Notes under the pieces: generated by a model | The model's input: the letters and a program-made list of their open reading frames with translations, nothing else | The model's database searches: none | Told to the model about the DNA's origin: nothing | From: SZUA-35 sp965530755 | Lineage (GTDB): Bacteria > Actinomycetota > Acidimicrobiia > Acidimicrobiales > SZUA-35 | Assembly: GCA_965530755.1 (NCBI GenBank) | Contig: CBESNA010000003.1 | Coordinates: forward strand, 62,001-126,000 | DNA: 64,000 nucleotides | Direction of reading: 5' to 3' | Shown: one piece after another, positions 17,946 to 26,944 of the stretch | Layout: every line of letters begins with the position of its first letter | How positions within the stretch are numbered: position 1 is the first letter of the stretch | Position numbers and translations under genes: made by a program

Positions 17946-18352
17946 CACGGCTCGACGACGACATCACTACCGCCGACCCAGACGACGGCGAACCAGCGGG
18001 TGGCTGCCAGTGGCCTGCCGGTGCCCGCCAGGCGTCGCGACCAACCGTCGATGTCATCATCGCTCTGCCGACGCTGTTGGGTGTCGGCTTCGACCTCGAC
18101 GATCATCGGACAGGCGCCGGTGACGTTGACTGGGCTTCGATCGAAGCCTCCTTCGCATTGACCGGACGTGCTCCACGCAGGGTGATGCAGCAGTTCTTCT
18201 GCGATGCGTCATGGCGGACCCTCATCACCTCAGGCGGTTCGATCGTTCTCGACTACACCCGCGCCAAACACGAAGTGAATCGGTCGCAACGGCGTGCCGT
18301 CCAACGTCGAGATCGTCACTGCCAATTCTCTGGGTGCGATCGGCACTGGGGA

Positions 18353-18397
18353 GAGTCGTGAGCGCAGCGAGCGACTCTGAGCAACCCGCAGGGTTGC
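18353..18397. repeat. Double palindromic element 2 in the HNH pseudogene
   Basis: GAGTCG (18353-18358) pairs with CGACTC (18372-18377) around TGAGCGCAGCGAG, the reverse complement of the CTCGCTGCGCTC core. A second hairpin follows: GCAACCC (18381-18387) with GGGTTGC (18391-18397). The insertion brings the TGA stop and a frame change between the two halves of the HNH motif. Confidence 0.75.
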
Positions 18398-18631
18398 CGA
18401 TGGTTGCGATGTGCATCACCTCCGAGCCAAGGAAGATGGCGGTTGGGACCTGTTCGACAACCTCGCCCTCCTGCGCAGAAGACACCACACGATGGTCCAC
18501 CAGCAAGGCTGGCAGTTGTGGCGCGACACCGACGGCCGAATACAAACCGCCACCCCCTGAGCCTCGGGGGTGGCGGAACCCGGAACTTGAAACCGCCGCT
18601 CGGCCTCGAATGGGATCGGTAGTCTCTGCTG

Positions 18632-20353
18632 ATGCGTTGGTCCCAGCTGTTCTCGCCCACCCTTCGAGATGCCCCGAACGATGCGGTGGCGCCGAGCCAT
18701 CAGCTGCTGATCCGGGGCGGTTTCATGCGTCAGCTCCATGCTGGTCACTACTCGATGCTCCCGTTGGGCTGGCGGGTCCATCAAAAGGTGGCGAACATCG
18801 TCCGGGAGGAGATCGAGGCACTCGGCGGCCAGGAGTTCCTTCTTCCGACCATGCATCCGGCCGACATCTGGAAGCAGTCGGGCCGCTGGGACACCATGGG
18901 CGAGATCATGTTCCGCCTCGAGGACCGAAAGGGGGCCGAGAACGCACTCGGCATCACCCACGAGGAGATCTTCGCCACCGTCGCCTCCGAACTCAGTTCG
19001 TACAAGCAGCTTCCACAGATCTGGTACCACATCCAGATCAAGTTCCGCGATGAAGCCCGCCCCAAGAGCGGCCTGCTCCGAGTCCGCGAGTTTCACATGA
19101 AGGACTCCTACTCGTTCGACATCGACGAGGCCGGCCTCGACCGGGCGTTCGACGCTCACGACCAGGCGTACAGAACGATCTTCGAGCGGATCGGCGTGCC
19201 TGCCTTCGGCGTTCAGGCCAGCTCCGGCGCGATGGGTGGCAACAGCTCGGTCGAGTTCATGACACCGTCGGACGCCGGCGAGGACGACGTCGTTCGCTGC
19301 CCCTCCTGCGACTACGCAGGCAACGTCGAGAAGGCGACGTCGATCCTGCCTCCGACCGATGACGGCGATGCCACCGAGCTGGAGAAGTTCGCCACGCCCG
19401 GCGTCCGCACGATTGCGGCACTCGAGGCCTTCGACGGCGGAGCGGCGGCAATCGACCAACTGAAAACGCTGGTCATGGTGCTCGACGACCAGGTCACGCT
19501 CGTAGTGGTCCGCGGCGATCACCAACTCAACACCCAGAAGCTCGCCGATGTCACCGGCGCCATCGAGGTTCGGCCCGCAGAGGTGGGCGAGACCATCACT
19601 TCCCTTGGCGCCAAGCCGGGAAGTCTCGGTGCGGTCGGCGTCGACCAACTTCCCGTGATCGCCGACCTGGTAGTAGAGGGTCGAGTCAACATGACCACCG
19701 GCGCCAACGACGACGATTGGCACTACCGCGGTGTCAGCGTCGCACGCGATCTGACAGTCGAGCGGTTCGTCGACCTCCGACAGGTGGAGGCCGGTGAGGC
19801 TTGTCCTGTCTGCGGATCGCCACTCGAGATCGTTCGCTGCATCGAGATCGGTCACATCTTCAAACTCGGAACCACCTATGCAGACACGTTCAACGTCACC
19901 GTCGCCGACGAGTCCGGGGCGATCGCCCCGGTGCAGATGGGCAGCTACGGCATCGGAATCGGCCGCAACATGGCCGCCGCAGTCGAGGCCAACCACGATG
20001 ACAAGGGCATCGTTTGGCCCGTCTCGATCGCACCGTTCGAGCTCGTCATCACTCTGATGCGAATCGACGACGACTACCTCGAGGCCGGCAACGAGCTCTA
20101 CCAAGCGTTCAAGGCTGCCGGGGTCGACGTCCTCATCGACGACCGTGACGCGAGAGCAGGGGTCAAGTTCGCCGATGCCGAACTCATCGGCATCCCCCAT
20201 CGCATCACGCTCGGTCCGAGAGGCATGGCTGACGGTCAGGCCGAGGTGACCAACCGGGCAACCGGCGACACTGGCAACATCTCAATCGACGAGGTCGTCT
20301 CGCATCTCGCACCACAGATCATCAAGGAGCGCAATCATGGCCGTACGACCTGA
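18632..20353 (+). CDS. proS: Prolyl-tRNA synthetase (bacterial type, with insertion domain)
   Basis: This 573-residue class II synthetase charges tRNA-Pro. It has the class II signatures GGFMRQLHAGHYSMLPLGWR, RVREFHMKDSYSF (motif 2 region) and GSYGIGIGRNMAAAVEANH (motif 3). Between residues of about 215 and 390 lies the editing insertion domain, with LVVVRGDHQLN and GSLGAVGVDQLP, typical of ProS type 1. The anticodon-binding domain closes the protein (DVLIDDRDARAGVKFADAEL). Length is normal for the type. ATG 18632 starts 71 bases after the HNH pseudogene. Its last 17 bases overlap the next gene. Confidence 0.97.
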   Translation: MRWSQLFSPTLRDAPNDAVAPSHQLLIRGGFMRQLHAGHYSMLPLGWRVHQKVANIVREEIEALGGQEFLLPTMHPADIWKQSGRWDTMGEIMFRLEDRKGAENALGITHEEIFATVASELSSYKQLPQIWYHIQIKFRDEARPKSGLLRVREFHMKDSYSFDIDEAGLDRAFDAHDQAYRTIFERIGVPAFGVQASSGAMGGNSSVEFMTPSDAGEDDVVRCPSCDYAGNVEKATSILPPTDDGDATELEKFATPGVRTIAALEAFDGGAAAIDQLKTLVMVLDDQVTLVVVRGDHQLNTQKLADVTGAIEVRPAEVGETITSLGAKPGSLGAVGVDQLPVIADLVVEGRVNMTTGANDDDWHYRGVSVARDLTVERFVDLRQVEAGEACPVCGSPLEIVRCIEIGHIFKLGTTYADTFNVTVADESGAIAPVQMGSYGIGIGRNMAAAVEANHDDKGIVWPVSIAPFELVITLMRIDDDYLEAGNELYQAFKAAGVDVLIDDRDARAGVKFADAELIGIPHRITLGPRGMADGQAEVTNRATGDTGNISIDEVVSHLAPQIIKERNHGRTT

Positions 20354-21005
20354 TTCGAAGGCCTCCAGCGTGCCGTTCCCACGGCACCCTGCCCGATTCT
20401 TCGACGACCTCGACGCGGCAGCGACCGCCGTCGTCCGTCATCTCGACAGCACAGCCGGAAGCTTTGATCGTCTCACTGCGGTGAGCGACCCGGCCCACAT
20501 CACGGCCCAGGACATCGTGGCCTGCTCGATGATGGAGCATCCCGTGCCTGCCGCAGCCGCAGCCTGGATCCTCAGTCCCGAAGGTGAGTGGTTGACCGCC
20601 GAGATCCTGTCTGACATCTCGCCGAACGACGAACTCTGGGGCTGCAATGCCGGCGTCATCCTGCGCGCCGCCGACCTGTTCCAGCTGCTGCGATCACCGA
20701 CGTCTCAAATGCCGGCCGAACACAATGATCCCGCCGTCAGCCAGGCCGTGGCCACCTGCCTGCTCGCAGCCAAACGACCGCGGCTGGTGCCCATCGACGA
20801 CCGTCAGATCCGCCACTCGCTCAAGTATCCGAAGAACACGCTGTGGTTCCGTCGCTGGAAGGACGTGATGGACGATGAGCTCCTCGGGCTTGCCAGGACC
20901 GCCCGCCATCTCGCCGGCGAGGAACACGCCGCTGCGGTGAACCTCAGTGAGCTGCGTGTCCTCGACATCGTGGTGCGGGGCCGCGCCAAAGATCGCCGCC
21001 GCTGA
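20337..21005 (+). CDS. Hypothetical protein, DUF6308-like
   Basis: This 222-residue soluble protein has no catalytic motif I can name. The segments ITAQDIVACSMMEHPVPAAA, LWGCNAGVILRAADLFQLLR and ACLLAAKRPRLVPIDDR-type sequence (here ATCLLAAKRPRLVPIDDRQI) resemble DUF6308 proteins, which are common in actinobacteria and uncharacterised. The C-terminal part ends in a basic tail (VVRGRAKDRRR). The start at ATG 20337 overlaps the end of proS by 17 bases, so it is cotranscribed with proS. No link to translation can be shown from the sequence. It converges with the aquaporin gene, whose stop lies 10 bases away. Confidence 0.62.
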   Translation: MAVRPDSKASSVPFPRHPARFFDDLDAAATAVVRHLDSTAGSFDRLTAVSDPAHITAQDIVACSMMEHPVPAAAAAWILSPEGEWLTAEILSDISPNDELWGCNAGVILRAADLFQLLRSPTSQMPAEHNDPAVSQAVATCLLAAKRPRLVPIDDRQIRHSLKYPKNTLWFRRWKDVMDDELLGLARTARHLAGEEHAAAVNLSELRVLDIVVRGRAKDRRR

Positions 21006-21014
21006 CCCGTCTGG

Positions 21015-21785
21015 TCAGTCGCCGTCGACGAGGTCGGAGACTGCATCGCGGATCTCGTCGAGCGGGGTGTCGACCAGCACCGTGTCCTCGAGCGAGTCGT
21101 CGTCGACCATCAGCCAGGCAAGCACACCGAGGACCGCCCCGATCATGGGGAAGACGAAGAAGGCCCAGAGCTGGGTGATGGCGGCGTCACCGGCGAAGAT
21201 CGCCATTCCGAAGCTCCGAGCTGGATTCACCGATGTGTTGTCGATGGGGATGCTGACCAGGTGAATCACGGTCAGCGTGAGGCCGATGGTGAGGCCGCTT
21301 GCCGCCCTCGGGAATCCCTGGTTCGTGGTGGAGAGCACGACGAACATGAGAACGGCGGTGAGCACCACTTCGGCGATCATCATCGACCCGAAGGCGTAGA
21401 ACCCGTTGTCGACGCCCCAGAGATTCACGGCGAAGTTGGTCGTGTCGGCGTCGAAGCCGCCGAGATTGCCACGGGCCATGAGCAGGATGACCAGGCCACC
21501 GAAGCTGGCTCCAAGGAGCTGAGCCATCCAGTAGATGGGAACGAGCGCCCCGTCGATCTTGCGCATCACGGCCATACCAAGCGTGACCGCTGGGTTGATG
21601 TGGCAACCCGAGACCGGGCCGACGGCGTAGACGGCAACCATCAGCGCCAGCCCGAAACCTAGTGCGACGCCGAGGATCCCGACGCCCCCCTCACGAGTTG
21701 CCAGAACGGCGGTGCCGGGACCACCGAGCATCAGGATGAAGGTGCCAACGAACTCGGCGGCAAAGATTCGACCATTGGTCATCAT
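21015..21785 (-). CDS. Aquaporin / MIP family channel
   Basis: This 256-residue membrane protein has six predicted helices and both NPA boxes of the major intrinsic protein family: GCHINPAVTLGMAV in the first half and SVNPARSFGMAI in the second. It begins NGRIFAAEFVGTFILMLGGP, the usual first helix with the conserved glutamate. The sequence resembles water-selective AqpZ-type channels more than glycerol facilitators, but selectivity is not certain. ATG 21785 is followed at once by ATG 21782; AAGGAG lies 5 and 8 bases upstream of them, so either may serve. It is divergent from the cardiolipin synthase gene across 174 bases. Confidence 0.92.
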   Translation of the reverse strand: MMTNGRIFAAEFVGTFILMLGGPGTAVLATREGGVGILGVALGFGLALMVAVYAVGPVSGCHINPAVTLGMAVMRKIDGALVPIYWMAQLLGASFGGLVILLMARGNLGGFDADTTNFAVNLWGVDNGFYAFGSMMIAEVVLTAVLMFVVLSTTNQGFPRAASGLTIGLTLTVIHLVSIPIDNTSVNPARSFGMAIFAGDAAITQLWAFFVFPMIGAVLGVLAWLMVDDDSLEDTVLVDTPLDEIRDAVSDLVDGD

Positions 21786-21959
21786 AAATACTCCTTGGAT
21801 TCGATCGACGGCGGCGAGGCACACATCGACTGCCGCAGTTCAGCACAGTGCGCGGCGCTCGACAGGCTCTCGCACACATCAATCACTCGGAACCGGTTCA
21901 GCCGGCCGGCCCAGTCGGATCTCCGGCGGCAGCGGTGGGACGGGCCTAGCCTCGGACTG

Positions 21960-23132
21960 ATGGACACGAGATCGCCAGCATCGTGGCGCCGCCGCCTCGA
22001 GCTCCTCCTCGGCATACCGGCGAGCGACGGCAACCTCGTCGAGGTGCTTCGCAACGGTGATGAGATCTTCGCTGCCATGCTCGGCGCGATTCACGCCGCC
22101 GAGCGTTCGATCGACATGGTGACCTTCGTGTTCTGGCGAGGCGACATCACGCAGGCATTCACCGACGCCCTCAGCGAGCGGGCACGCTCCGGCGTGCGTG
22201 TGCGGCTGCTGCTCGACACCTTCGGGTCCCGGCACATCGCCGCAGACCAGGTGGCGAAGATGCGGAGTGCGGGTGTCGACCTGCGCTGGTTCCGGCCGAT
22301 CGAAGCCGCTGAGGGCAAACGCCTCACAAGGGTGAATCGCCGGACGCATCGCAAAGTCCTGGTATGTGATGAGCGCACGGGCTTCACCGGCGGCGTTGGT
22401 ATCGCGCAGGAGTGGACCGGCACCGCGTCGAATCCATCGGAGTGGCGCGACACCCACTTCCGGGTGGTCGGCCCGGCGGTCGACGGCCTCCACGGTGGTT
22501 TCATCGACAACTGGCTGGAGACCGGCCCGCTCCAGATCGACGAGATGTTCGACCACTTCCCGAACCAGCCGGCCGCCGGCACCTCGACCGTGCAGGTCAT
22601 TCGCGGAGCGGCGGAGGCCGGCAGCAACGACATCGCCAACCTGTTCGAGATCCTCTTTCGCGAGGCGGAACGACACATCCGCATCACCACGGCGTACTTC
22701 AACCCTGACCACGAGGTGGCAGCGATGCTCGTCGACGCTGCTCACCGAGGCGTCGAGGTGGATGTCCTGGTGCCGGGCCGCCACGCCGACAAACGCTTCG
22801 TGCAGATCGTCGGCGAGGCACGCTACGCCCAGCTCATGCACGCCGGGATCAACATTCGGGTCTACGACGCCACCATGCTGCACGCCAAGATCGTCACGGT
22901 CGATGGCATCGTCGCCTCGGTCGGCTCGGCCAACATCAATCAGCGGAGCATGCAATACGACGAGGAACTCAATCTGGTCGTCATCGACTCGGTGATCGTC
23001 GACGCACTCGACGCTGACTTCGACGCAGACGTCGCCAAGAGCACACACATCGATCCGGACGACTGGGCAGCGCGTGGGCCGATCCAGCGGGCGGCAGAGC
23101 GGGCGATCTCGGTCGTCGCCGACCTGATCTGA
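21960..23132 (+). CDS. Cardiolipin synthase / phospholipase D family protein
   Basis: This 390-residue protein has two HKD (PLD) motifs. The first is RTHRKVLVCDERTGFTGG near residue 130, the second is MLHAKIVTVDGIVASVGSAN near residue 306, followed by NQRSMQYDEELNLVV. Each has the His, Lys and Asp of the phosphatidyl-transfer site. Such enzymes usually make cardiolipin from phosphatidylglycerol at the membrane. There is no N-terminal pair of membrane helices as in long ClsA; the length suits the ClsB/ClsC-like soluble branch. ATG 21960 is chosen because the protein-like sequence begins there. A Bcr/CflA transporter gene begins 17 bases downstream. Confidence 0.88.
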   Translation: MDTRSPASWRRRLELLLGIPASDGNLVEVLRNGDEIFAAMLGAIHAAERSIDMVTFVFWRGDITQAFTDALSERARSGVRVRLLLDTFGSRHIAADQVAKMRSAGVDLRWFRPIEAAEGKRLTRVNRRTHRKVLVCDERTGFTGGVGIAQEWTGTASNPSEWRDTHFRVVGPAVDGLHGGFIDNWLETGPLQIDEMFDHFPNQPAAGTSTVQVIRGAAEAGSNDIANLFEILFREAERHIRITTAYFNPDHEVAAMLVDAAHRGVEVDVLVPGRHADKRFVQIVGEARYAQLMHAGINIRVYDATMLHAKIVTVDGIVASVGSANINQRSMQYDEELNLVVIDSVIVDALDADFDADVAKSTHIDPDDWAARGPIQRAAERAISVVADLI

Positions 23133-23149
23133 CTCCGTAGCCTCCACGA

Positions 23150-24400
23150 GTGCCCGAGATGAAGCCCCTGATCGATCAACGTCGAGCAGACTCACGCCAC
23201 AGCGAGCGAGCCACCACGGGGTATCTCGCCTTCCTCGGAATCCTGCTGGCGTTCGGGATAGATGTCGCCCTTCCGGCGTTCGACGACATCGAGGCCGACC
23301 TCACGACAGGCGGCTCATCGGTGTCGCTGATCGGCACGCTGTATTTCCTCGGGATGGCTGCCGGCCAGCTCATCTACGGCCCCATTGCCGATCGCTTCGG
23401 GAGGCGACCCGCCCTCGTCTTCGGGCTCACGCTCTACGCGGCCGGCGCCTTCGCCTCTGCGCTCGCACCGTCGTTCGGCTTCCTGCTGGGATCCAGACTG
23501 CTCTGGGGACTCGGTGCTGCGGCTCCCGCTGCCTTGCGGACCGCCATCGCCCGCGACCTCTTCGAGGGCGATCAGATGGCGAGGATCGTCACTGCGGTCA
23601 CGGCCGTATTCATGATCGGACCCATCTTCGTCCCGATCGTCGGGCAGGCGATCCTGACGATCGCCCCGTGGCCAACCGTCTTCCTGGCCGCCATGTTGCT
23701 GGCACTGATCGCCATGGCCTGGACCGTCTGGTTCGGCGAGTCGTTGGCACCCGAACACCAACGTCCACTTCGAGCACGGCCGCTGATCGAGGCCGGCCGC
23801 ACCGTGATCCGCACGCGGCCGACCATCGGCCACATCGCAGCCCAGACGTTCTCCGGCGCAGCGTTCTTCTCCTTCCTCGGCAGCTCCCAGCCGATCATCG
23901 ATCGCATCTACGGCCGCGAAGAACAGTTCGCACTCTTCTTCGGCAGCGGCGGCGTCCTCATGGTGCTCGCGCTTCTCCTGAACAATCGGATGATCGGCCT
24001 CCGCGGTGCCCGCAGGATGGCCCTCGCGAACTCCACCTTGCTGGTCGTGGTCACTGGCGTCGGCTTGATCATCACCCTCGGAGCCGACGGTCGACCATCG
24101 ATCTGGGTCTGGTTCGTTTCAGTGGCCCTGGCCAACGCGGTCATCACGACGATGACACCGATGTGCTCGGCGCTCGCCCTCCAACCGATGGGAGCACTGG
24201 CGGGAACGGCCTCGTCGATTCTGGGGGTGCTCACCCTGGCCGTGGGCGCGCTCCTCGCCGCGATCATCGACTCTCGTATCGACACGACGGTGACGCCGAT
24301 GTCGGTTGGTTACTTCGTGTTCGCCGCTCTGGCCCTAGCCTCGCTGCGCTGGGCCGGCGACCCGGCCGAGGCTGAGCGTTCTCCACTTGTTCAGGTCTGA
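23150..24400 (+). CDS. Bcr/CflA-type MFS drug exporter
   Basis: This 416-residue transporter should have 12 membrane helices. Family features are FLGILLAFGIDVALPAFDDI in helix 1 with its acidic residue, and the motif-A-like loop GPIADRFGRRPALVFG after helix 2. RLLWGLGAAAPAALRTAIAR in helix 4 resembles the motif of proton antiporters. The best match I recognise is the Bcr/CflA family, which exports bicyclomycin, chloramphenicol and similar compounds; the actual substrate is unknown. GTG 23150 starts 17 bases after the cardiolipin synthase stop, suggesting one transcript. ATG 23159 is an alternative start. Confidence 0.85.
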   Translation: MPEMKPLIDQRRADSRHSERATTGYLAFLGILLAFGIDVALPAFDDIEADLTTGGSSVSLIGTLYFLGMAAGQLIYGPIADRFGRRPALVFGLTLYAAGAFASALAPSFGFLLGSRLLWGLGAAAPAALRTAIARDLFEGDQMARIVTAVTAVFMIGPIFVPIVGQAILTIAPWPTVFLAAMLLALIAMAWTVWFGESLAPEHQRPLRARPLIEAGRTVIRTRPTIGHIAAQTFSGAAFFSFLGSSQPIIDRIYGREEQFALFFGSGGVLMVLALLLNNRMIGLRGARRMALANSTLLVVVTGVGLIITLGADGRPSIWVWFVSVALANAVITTMTPMCSALALQPMGALAGTASSILGVLTLAVGALLAAIIDSRIDTTVTPMSVGYFVFAALALASLRWAGDPAEAERSPLVQV

Positions 24401-24473
24401 TCGGGAAGCGATCCGACCACTCCCCCGTTCCACCTTGCACGTGCGTCACACTCGCGCCGAGCCCAGGGGGACC

Positions 24474-25193
24474 ATGACCACCAGCATCGATCCAGACGAA
24501 CACCTCGAAGAGGCGGCGCCCGCCGCCCGGCTGAAGCACCCTCGGGCCGTGCGCTGGATGCACTGGATCAACTTCCCGCTGCTGATCGTGATGATCTGGT
24601 CGGGCTATCGCATCTACTGGGCCGATCTGCGCGACCCGTTCGTCCTCGGCGTGGGCGACTACTCGTTCTTCGAGTTCTGGCCGACATGGGTCAACGAGAA
24701 GCTGCAGCTGGAGAGTCGCCTCGCTCGCGGGATGGCCTTCCACTTCAGCTTCGCCTGGCTCTTCACCCTGAACGGGATCGCCTATGCCATCTACACGTGG
24801 CGAAGCGGTGAGTGGCGCCAGATCGTCCCCGAGCGGGGAACCGTTCGCGACAGCATCCAGGTCTTCCTCCGCGACCTGGGCATCGGCCGGTCGAAACCGC
24901 TCCCACCGCAGGCCCGCTACAACGGCGCCCAGCGGCTCACCTACTCCATGATCCTCCTTCTCGGCGGCGTGGAGGTGCTCACCGGGCTGGCGATCTACAA
25001 GCCGACGCAGCTCTCGCCCCTCACCTCATTGTTCGGCGGCTACGAATCAGCCCGCTTCATCCACTTCGCGATCACGATCGTCTTCATCGTGTTCTTCGCG
25101 GTCCACCTCATCCAGGTGGGGAGAGCAGGGTGGTCGAACTTCACGAGCATGATCACCGGCTACGAACGACAGGAAGGAAACAGACATGGCTGA
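24474..25193 (+). CDS. Cytochrome b561-type membrane subunit
   Basis: This 239-residue membrane protein has four helices carrying histidines suited to b-type haems. Examples are VRWMHWINFPLLIVMIWSGY near residue 25, GMAFHFSFAWLFTLNGIAYA, and FIHFAITIVFIVFFAVHLIQ near the end. This is the cytochrome b561/bacterial-DUF4405-like layout used by membrane partners of periplasmic molybdoenzymes. AGGGGG lies 4 bases before ATG 24474, supporting that start. The stop overlaps the next gene by 8 bases, and that gene is a Tat-exported molybdopterin oxidoreductase, so the two should form one complex in which the cytochrome links the periplasmic enzyme to the quinone pool. Confidence 0.85.
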   Translation: MTTSIDPDEHLEEAAPAARLKHPRAVRWMHWINFPLLIVMIWSGYRIYWADLRDPFVLGVGDYSFFEFWPTWVNEKLQLESRLARGMAFHFSFAWLFTLNGIAYAIYTWRSGEWRQIVPERGTVRDSIQVFLRDLGIGRSKPLPPQARYNGAQRLTYSMILLLGGVEVLTGLAIYKPTQLSPLTSLFGGYESARFIHFAITIVFIVFFAVHLIQVGRAGWSNFTSMITGYERQEGNRHG

Positions 25194-25980
25194 GACCAAC
25201 GACCAACGGGCCGCACGTTACGCCGACCTCGAAGCGTCGTATCCGACGATTTCCCAGGCCGACTACCGGCGGCGCTCACGTCGCTCCGTCTTGACCGGTG
25301 GTGCAGCAGCACTCGCCGGATTCGCCGGGTGGCGATGGATCCAGAACGCGCCTGCGGATGGCAGAATTCCGGCACCACTTCGCGATGTCCATGAAGCGAA
25401 CGAGTCGCTCTGGCGAGCACTGTTCCGGGGAGACAAGCTGGCGCCGACGTTCGATCGCGGCGATTCCTCGATGCTCCGGGTCAACGGTCGACGAGGCATC
25501 GGGGAGGAGATCGATCTCGCTACCTGGTCGATGTCGGTCCGCACCGAAGGCCAGGAAATCGCGACCCACACCCTCGACGACATCACCGGACTTCCGAAGC
25601 AAGAGATGACGGTCGAACACAAATGCGTCGAAGGCTGGAGCCATGTGGTCACATGGGGCGGCGTCCGCTTCACCGACTTCCTCGAGGCCCATCATGCCGA
25701 GCGGCTCAGCTCACCTTCCGAGTTCGTCAGCCTGGAGACACCTGACCGCGGCTTCTATGTCGGGCTGGAGTGGGCGGCGATGATGCACCCCCAGACACTC
25801 CTCGCATTCGAGCTCCAAGGAGAAGCGCTTGACCAGGAACACGGAGCGCCCCTTCGACTCGTGACCCCGTTGAAGTACGGCATCAAGCAACTCAAACGCA
25901 TCGGCGTCATCGAGTTCACCGACACGCGGCCGGCTGACTTCTGGGGCGAGCGAGGTTACGACTGGTACGCAGGCCTCTGA
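25186..25980 (+). CDS. Tat-exported molybdopterin oxidoreductase (sulfite oxidase/MsrP-like fold)
   Basis: This 264-residue protein has a twin-arginine signal: RRRSRRSVLTGG at residues 28-39 followed by AAALAGFAGWRW. The mature part has the sulfite-oxidase-type Mo-binding fold, with the molybdenum ligand Cys147 in VEHKCVEGWSHVVTWGGV and the later motif GAPLRLVTPLKYGIKQLKRI. Relatives include MsrP (methionine sulfoxide reductase) and uncharacterised oxidases. There is no haem domain on the chain; electrons would pass through the cytochrome b encoded just upstream, with which it overlaps by 8 bases. The substrate is unknown. It shares a need for molybdopterin with the formate dehydrogenase, though the two use different cofactor forms. 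Confidence 0.87.
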   Translation: MAETNDQRAARYADLEASYPTISQADYRRRSRRSVLTGGAAALAGFAGWRWIQNAPADGRIPAPLRDVHEANESLWRALFRGDKLAPTFDRGDSSMLRVNGRRGIGEEIDLATWSMSVRTEGQEIATHTLDDITGLPKQEMTVEHKCVEGWSHVVTWGGVRFTDFLEAHHAERLSSPSEFVSLETPDRGFYVGLEWAAMMHPQTLLAFELQGEALDQEHGAPLRLVTPLKYGIKQLKRIGVIEFTDTRPADFWGERGYDWYAGL

Positions 25981-26020
25981 TCGGTCGACGAAGGACGGCC
26001 GAACCGCCGGAGATGTTCGG

Positions 26021-26818
26021 TCAGACCCGAGCGTCGGCAGCGGCGTCGATGATCGATTCGTCGGTCGCCGACTCGAACACGACCTGCGACGTCTCACCAT
26101 CGCGGCCGAGCTTCGATGGTTCGACCAACACGCCGATCTTCCACGTCTGGTCGTAGCCCAACGTCGTGCCGTGGTTCACATTGCGTCGATGGCGAAGGAT
26201 CTGCGATACGAGGTTCGTCACCCGGATGCGGGCTGCATCCTTGGATTCCGGCGAGTCCACCATCTCGATCTCTCGGAGACCGAAGGCCTCCATGCCAGAC
26301 GTCGATGCCGTGACAGAGCCGTCGCGACCCTTGCCGACGACGATGTCGACCCAGAGATCGAGAGGAAGACTCGGGAACGCCGAAGCCTTCTCCATGAAAG
26401 CCCTGCGGCTGATGAGGTGCGGCGTCGCCGGCCAGTACACGCCGAGCGCGTCCGGAGCGGCAGCGAGGGCAGACGACGTGATCTTCGTCGCCAGTGAGAA
26501 CAGGTCCGTCGCACGACGATTGTCGATGTCGACCGAGATCACCATGTGCGACTGGTGGCGCATGAGTCCATTGATCGAGCCGGGCCACAGCTTGTCGGCC
26601 ACCCGCCGCTCCGGGAAGTCTTCGTAGTCGATCGGCGACGCGACGTTGACCATCAGAATCGCCGCTTCGCCAAGAGCGAACCCGACTTCGTGATCGCCTC
26701 GCACGAGATTCTGCAGGTTGCCGATCTCGGGCCAGCGCCATCCCAGATCGTTCACCAACAGCTTTCCGTCGATGTTCGGCAAACCCTCGAACAACACCAG
26801 AGCCTGTACCTCTGCCAC
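26021..26818 (-). CDS. DUF4261 domain protein
   Basis: This 265-residue cytoplasmic protein resembles DUF4261. Supporting segments are LVLFEGLPNIDGKLLVNDL at the start, AAILMVNVASPIDYED, HQSHMVISVDI, and ALGVYWPATPHLISRRAFME. The function is unknown; relatives often occur singly near transporters or immunity-like genes, and some are annotated as stress proteins. No catalytic residues can be named. GTG 26818 is the only in-frame start before the conserved N-terminal strand. It converges with the molybdoenzyme gene (41 bases between stops) and lies downstream of trmL on the same strand, with a 126-base gap in which I see no gene. Confidence 0.72.
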   Translation of the reverse strand: MAEVQALVLFEGLPNIDGKLLVNDLGWRWPEIGNLQNLVRGDHEVGFALGEAAILMVNVASPIDYEDFPERRVADKLWPGSINGLMRHQSHMVISVDIDNRRATDLFSLATKITSSALAAAPDALGVYWPATPHLISRRAFMEKASAFPSLPLDLWVDIVVGKGRDGSVTASTSGMEAFGLREIEMVDSPESKDAARIRVTNLVSQILRHRRNVNHGTTLGYDQTWKIGVLVEPSKLGRDGETSQVVFESATDESIIDAAADARV

Positions 26819-26944
26819 GCGGTCATCCTCACCTTCGAGATCGATGGGCCGGATGTCCTGTCGGCGAAGCCGCGGAACACCGGTCTGCTTGACCTATCGG
26901 CAGCACTCCGGTGGAGGTTGAGTACCCACAGTCGCAAACGCAGA

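Larger units (their letters stand above)
17207..18560 (+). pseudogene. DUF222/HNH endonuclease gene, interrupted by two palindromic insertions
   Basis: The 5' part (from ATG 17207) encodes a DUF222-type region with VRAAGLEAVELLAEAERLRA and RQLIVGARVADSEANR. It stops at TAA 17915-17917. The same frame reopens at once and runs with LPTLLGVGFDLDDHR to CQFSGCDRHWG, then stops at TGA 18359-18361. The HNH core resumes one frame away at CDVHHLRAKEDGGWDLFDNL and HHTMVHQQGW, ending at 18560. Both breaks fall in or beside short palindromes (17919-17945; 18353-18397) that separate motifs normally adjacent (CDRHW then CDVHH). An intact copy would be about 430 residues. DUF222/HNH genes are numerous in actinobacteria and of uncertain role. 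Sequencing error is unlikely, because the extra bases form perfect inverted repeats. Confidence 0.82.

Noticed and set aside
17915..18361. Stop-codon recoding in the HNH gene, by analogy with fdhA
   Set aside because: The first stop is TAA, the second lies in an inserted palindrome with a frame change, so this is gene disruption.
18416..20200. Minus-strand frame opposite proS (594 codons)
   Set aside because: Shadow of proS; composition is that of an antisense frame with no domain.
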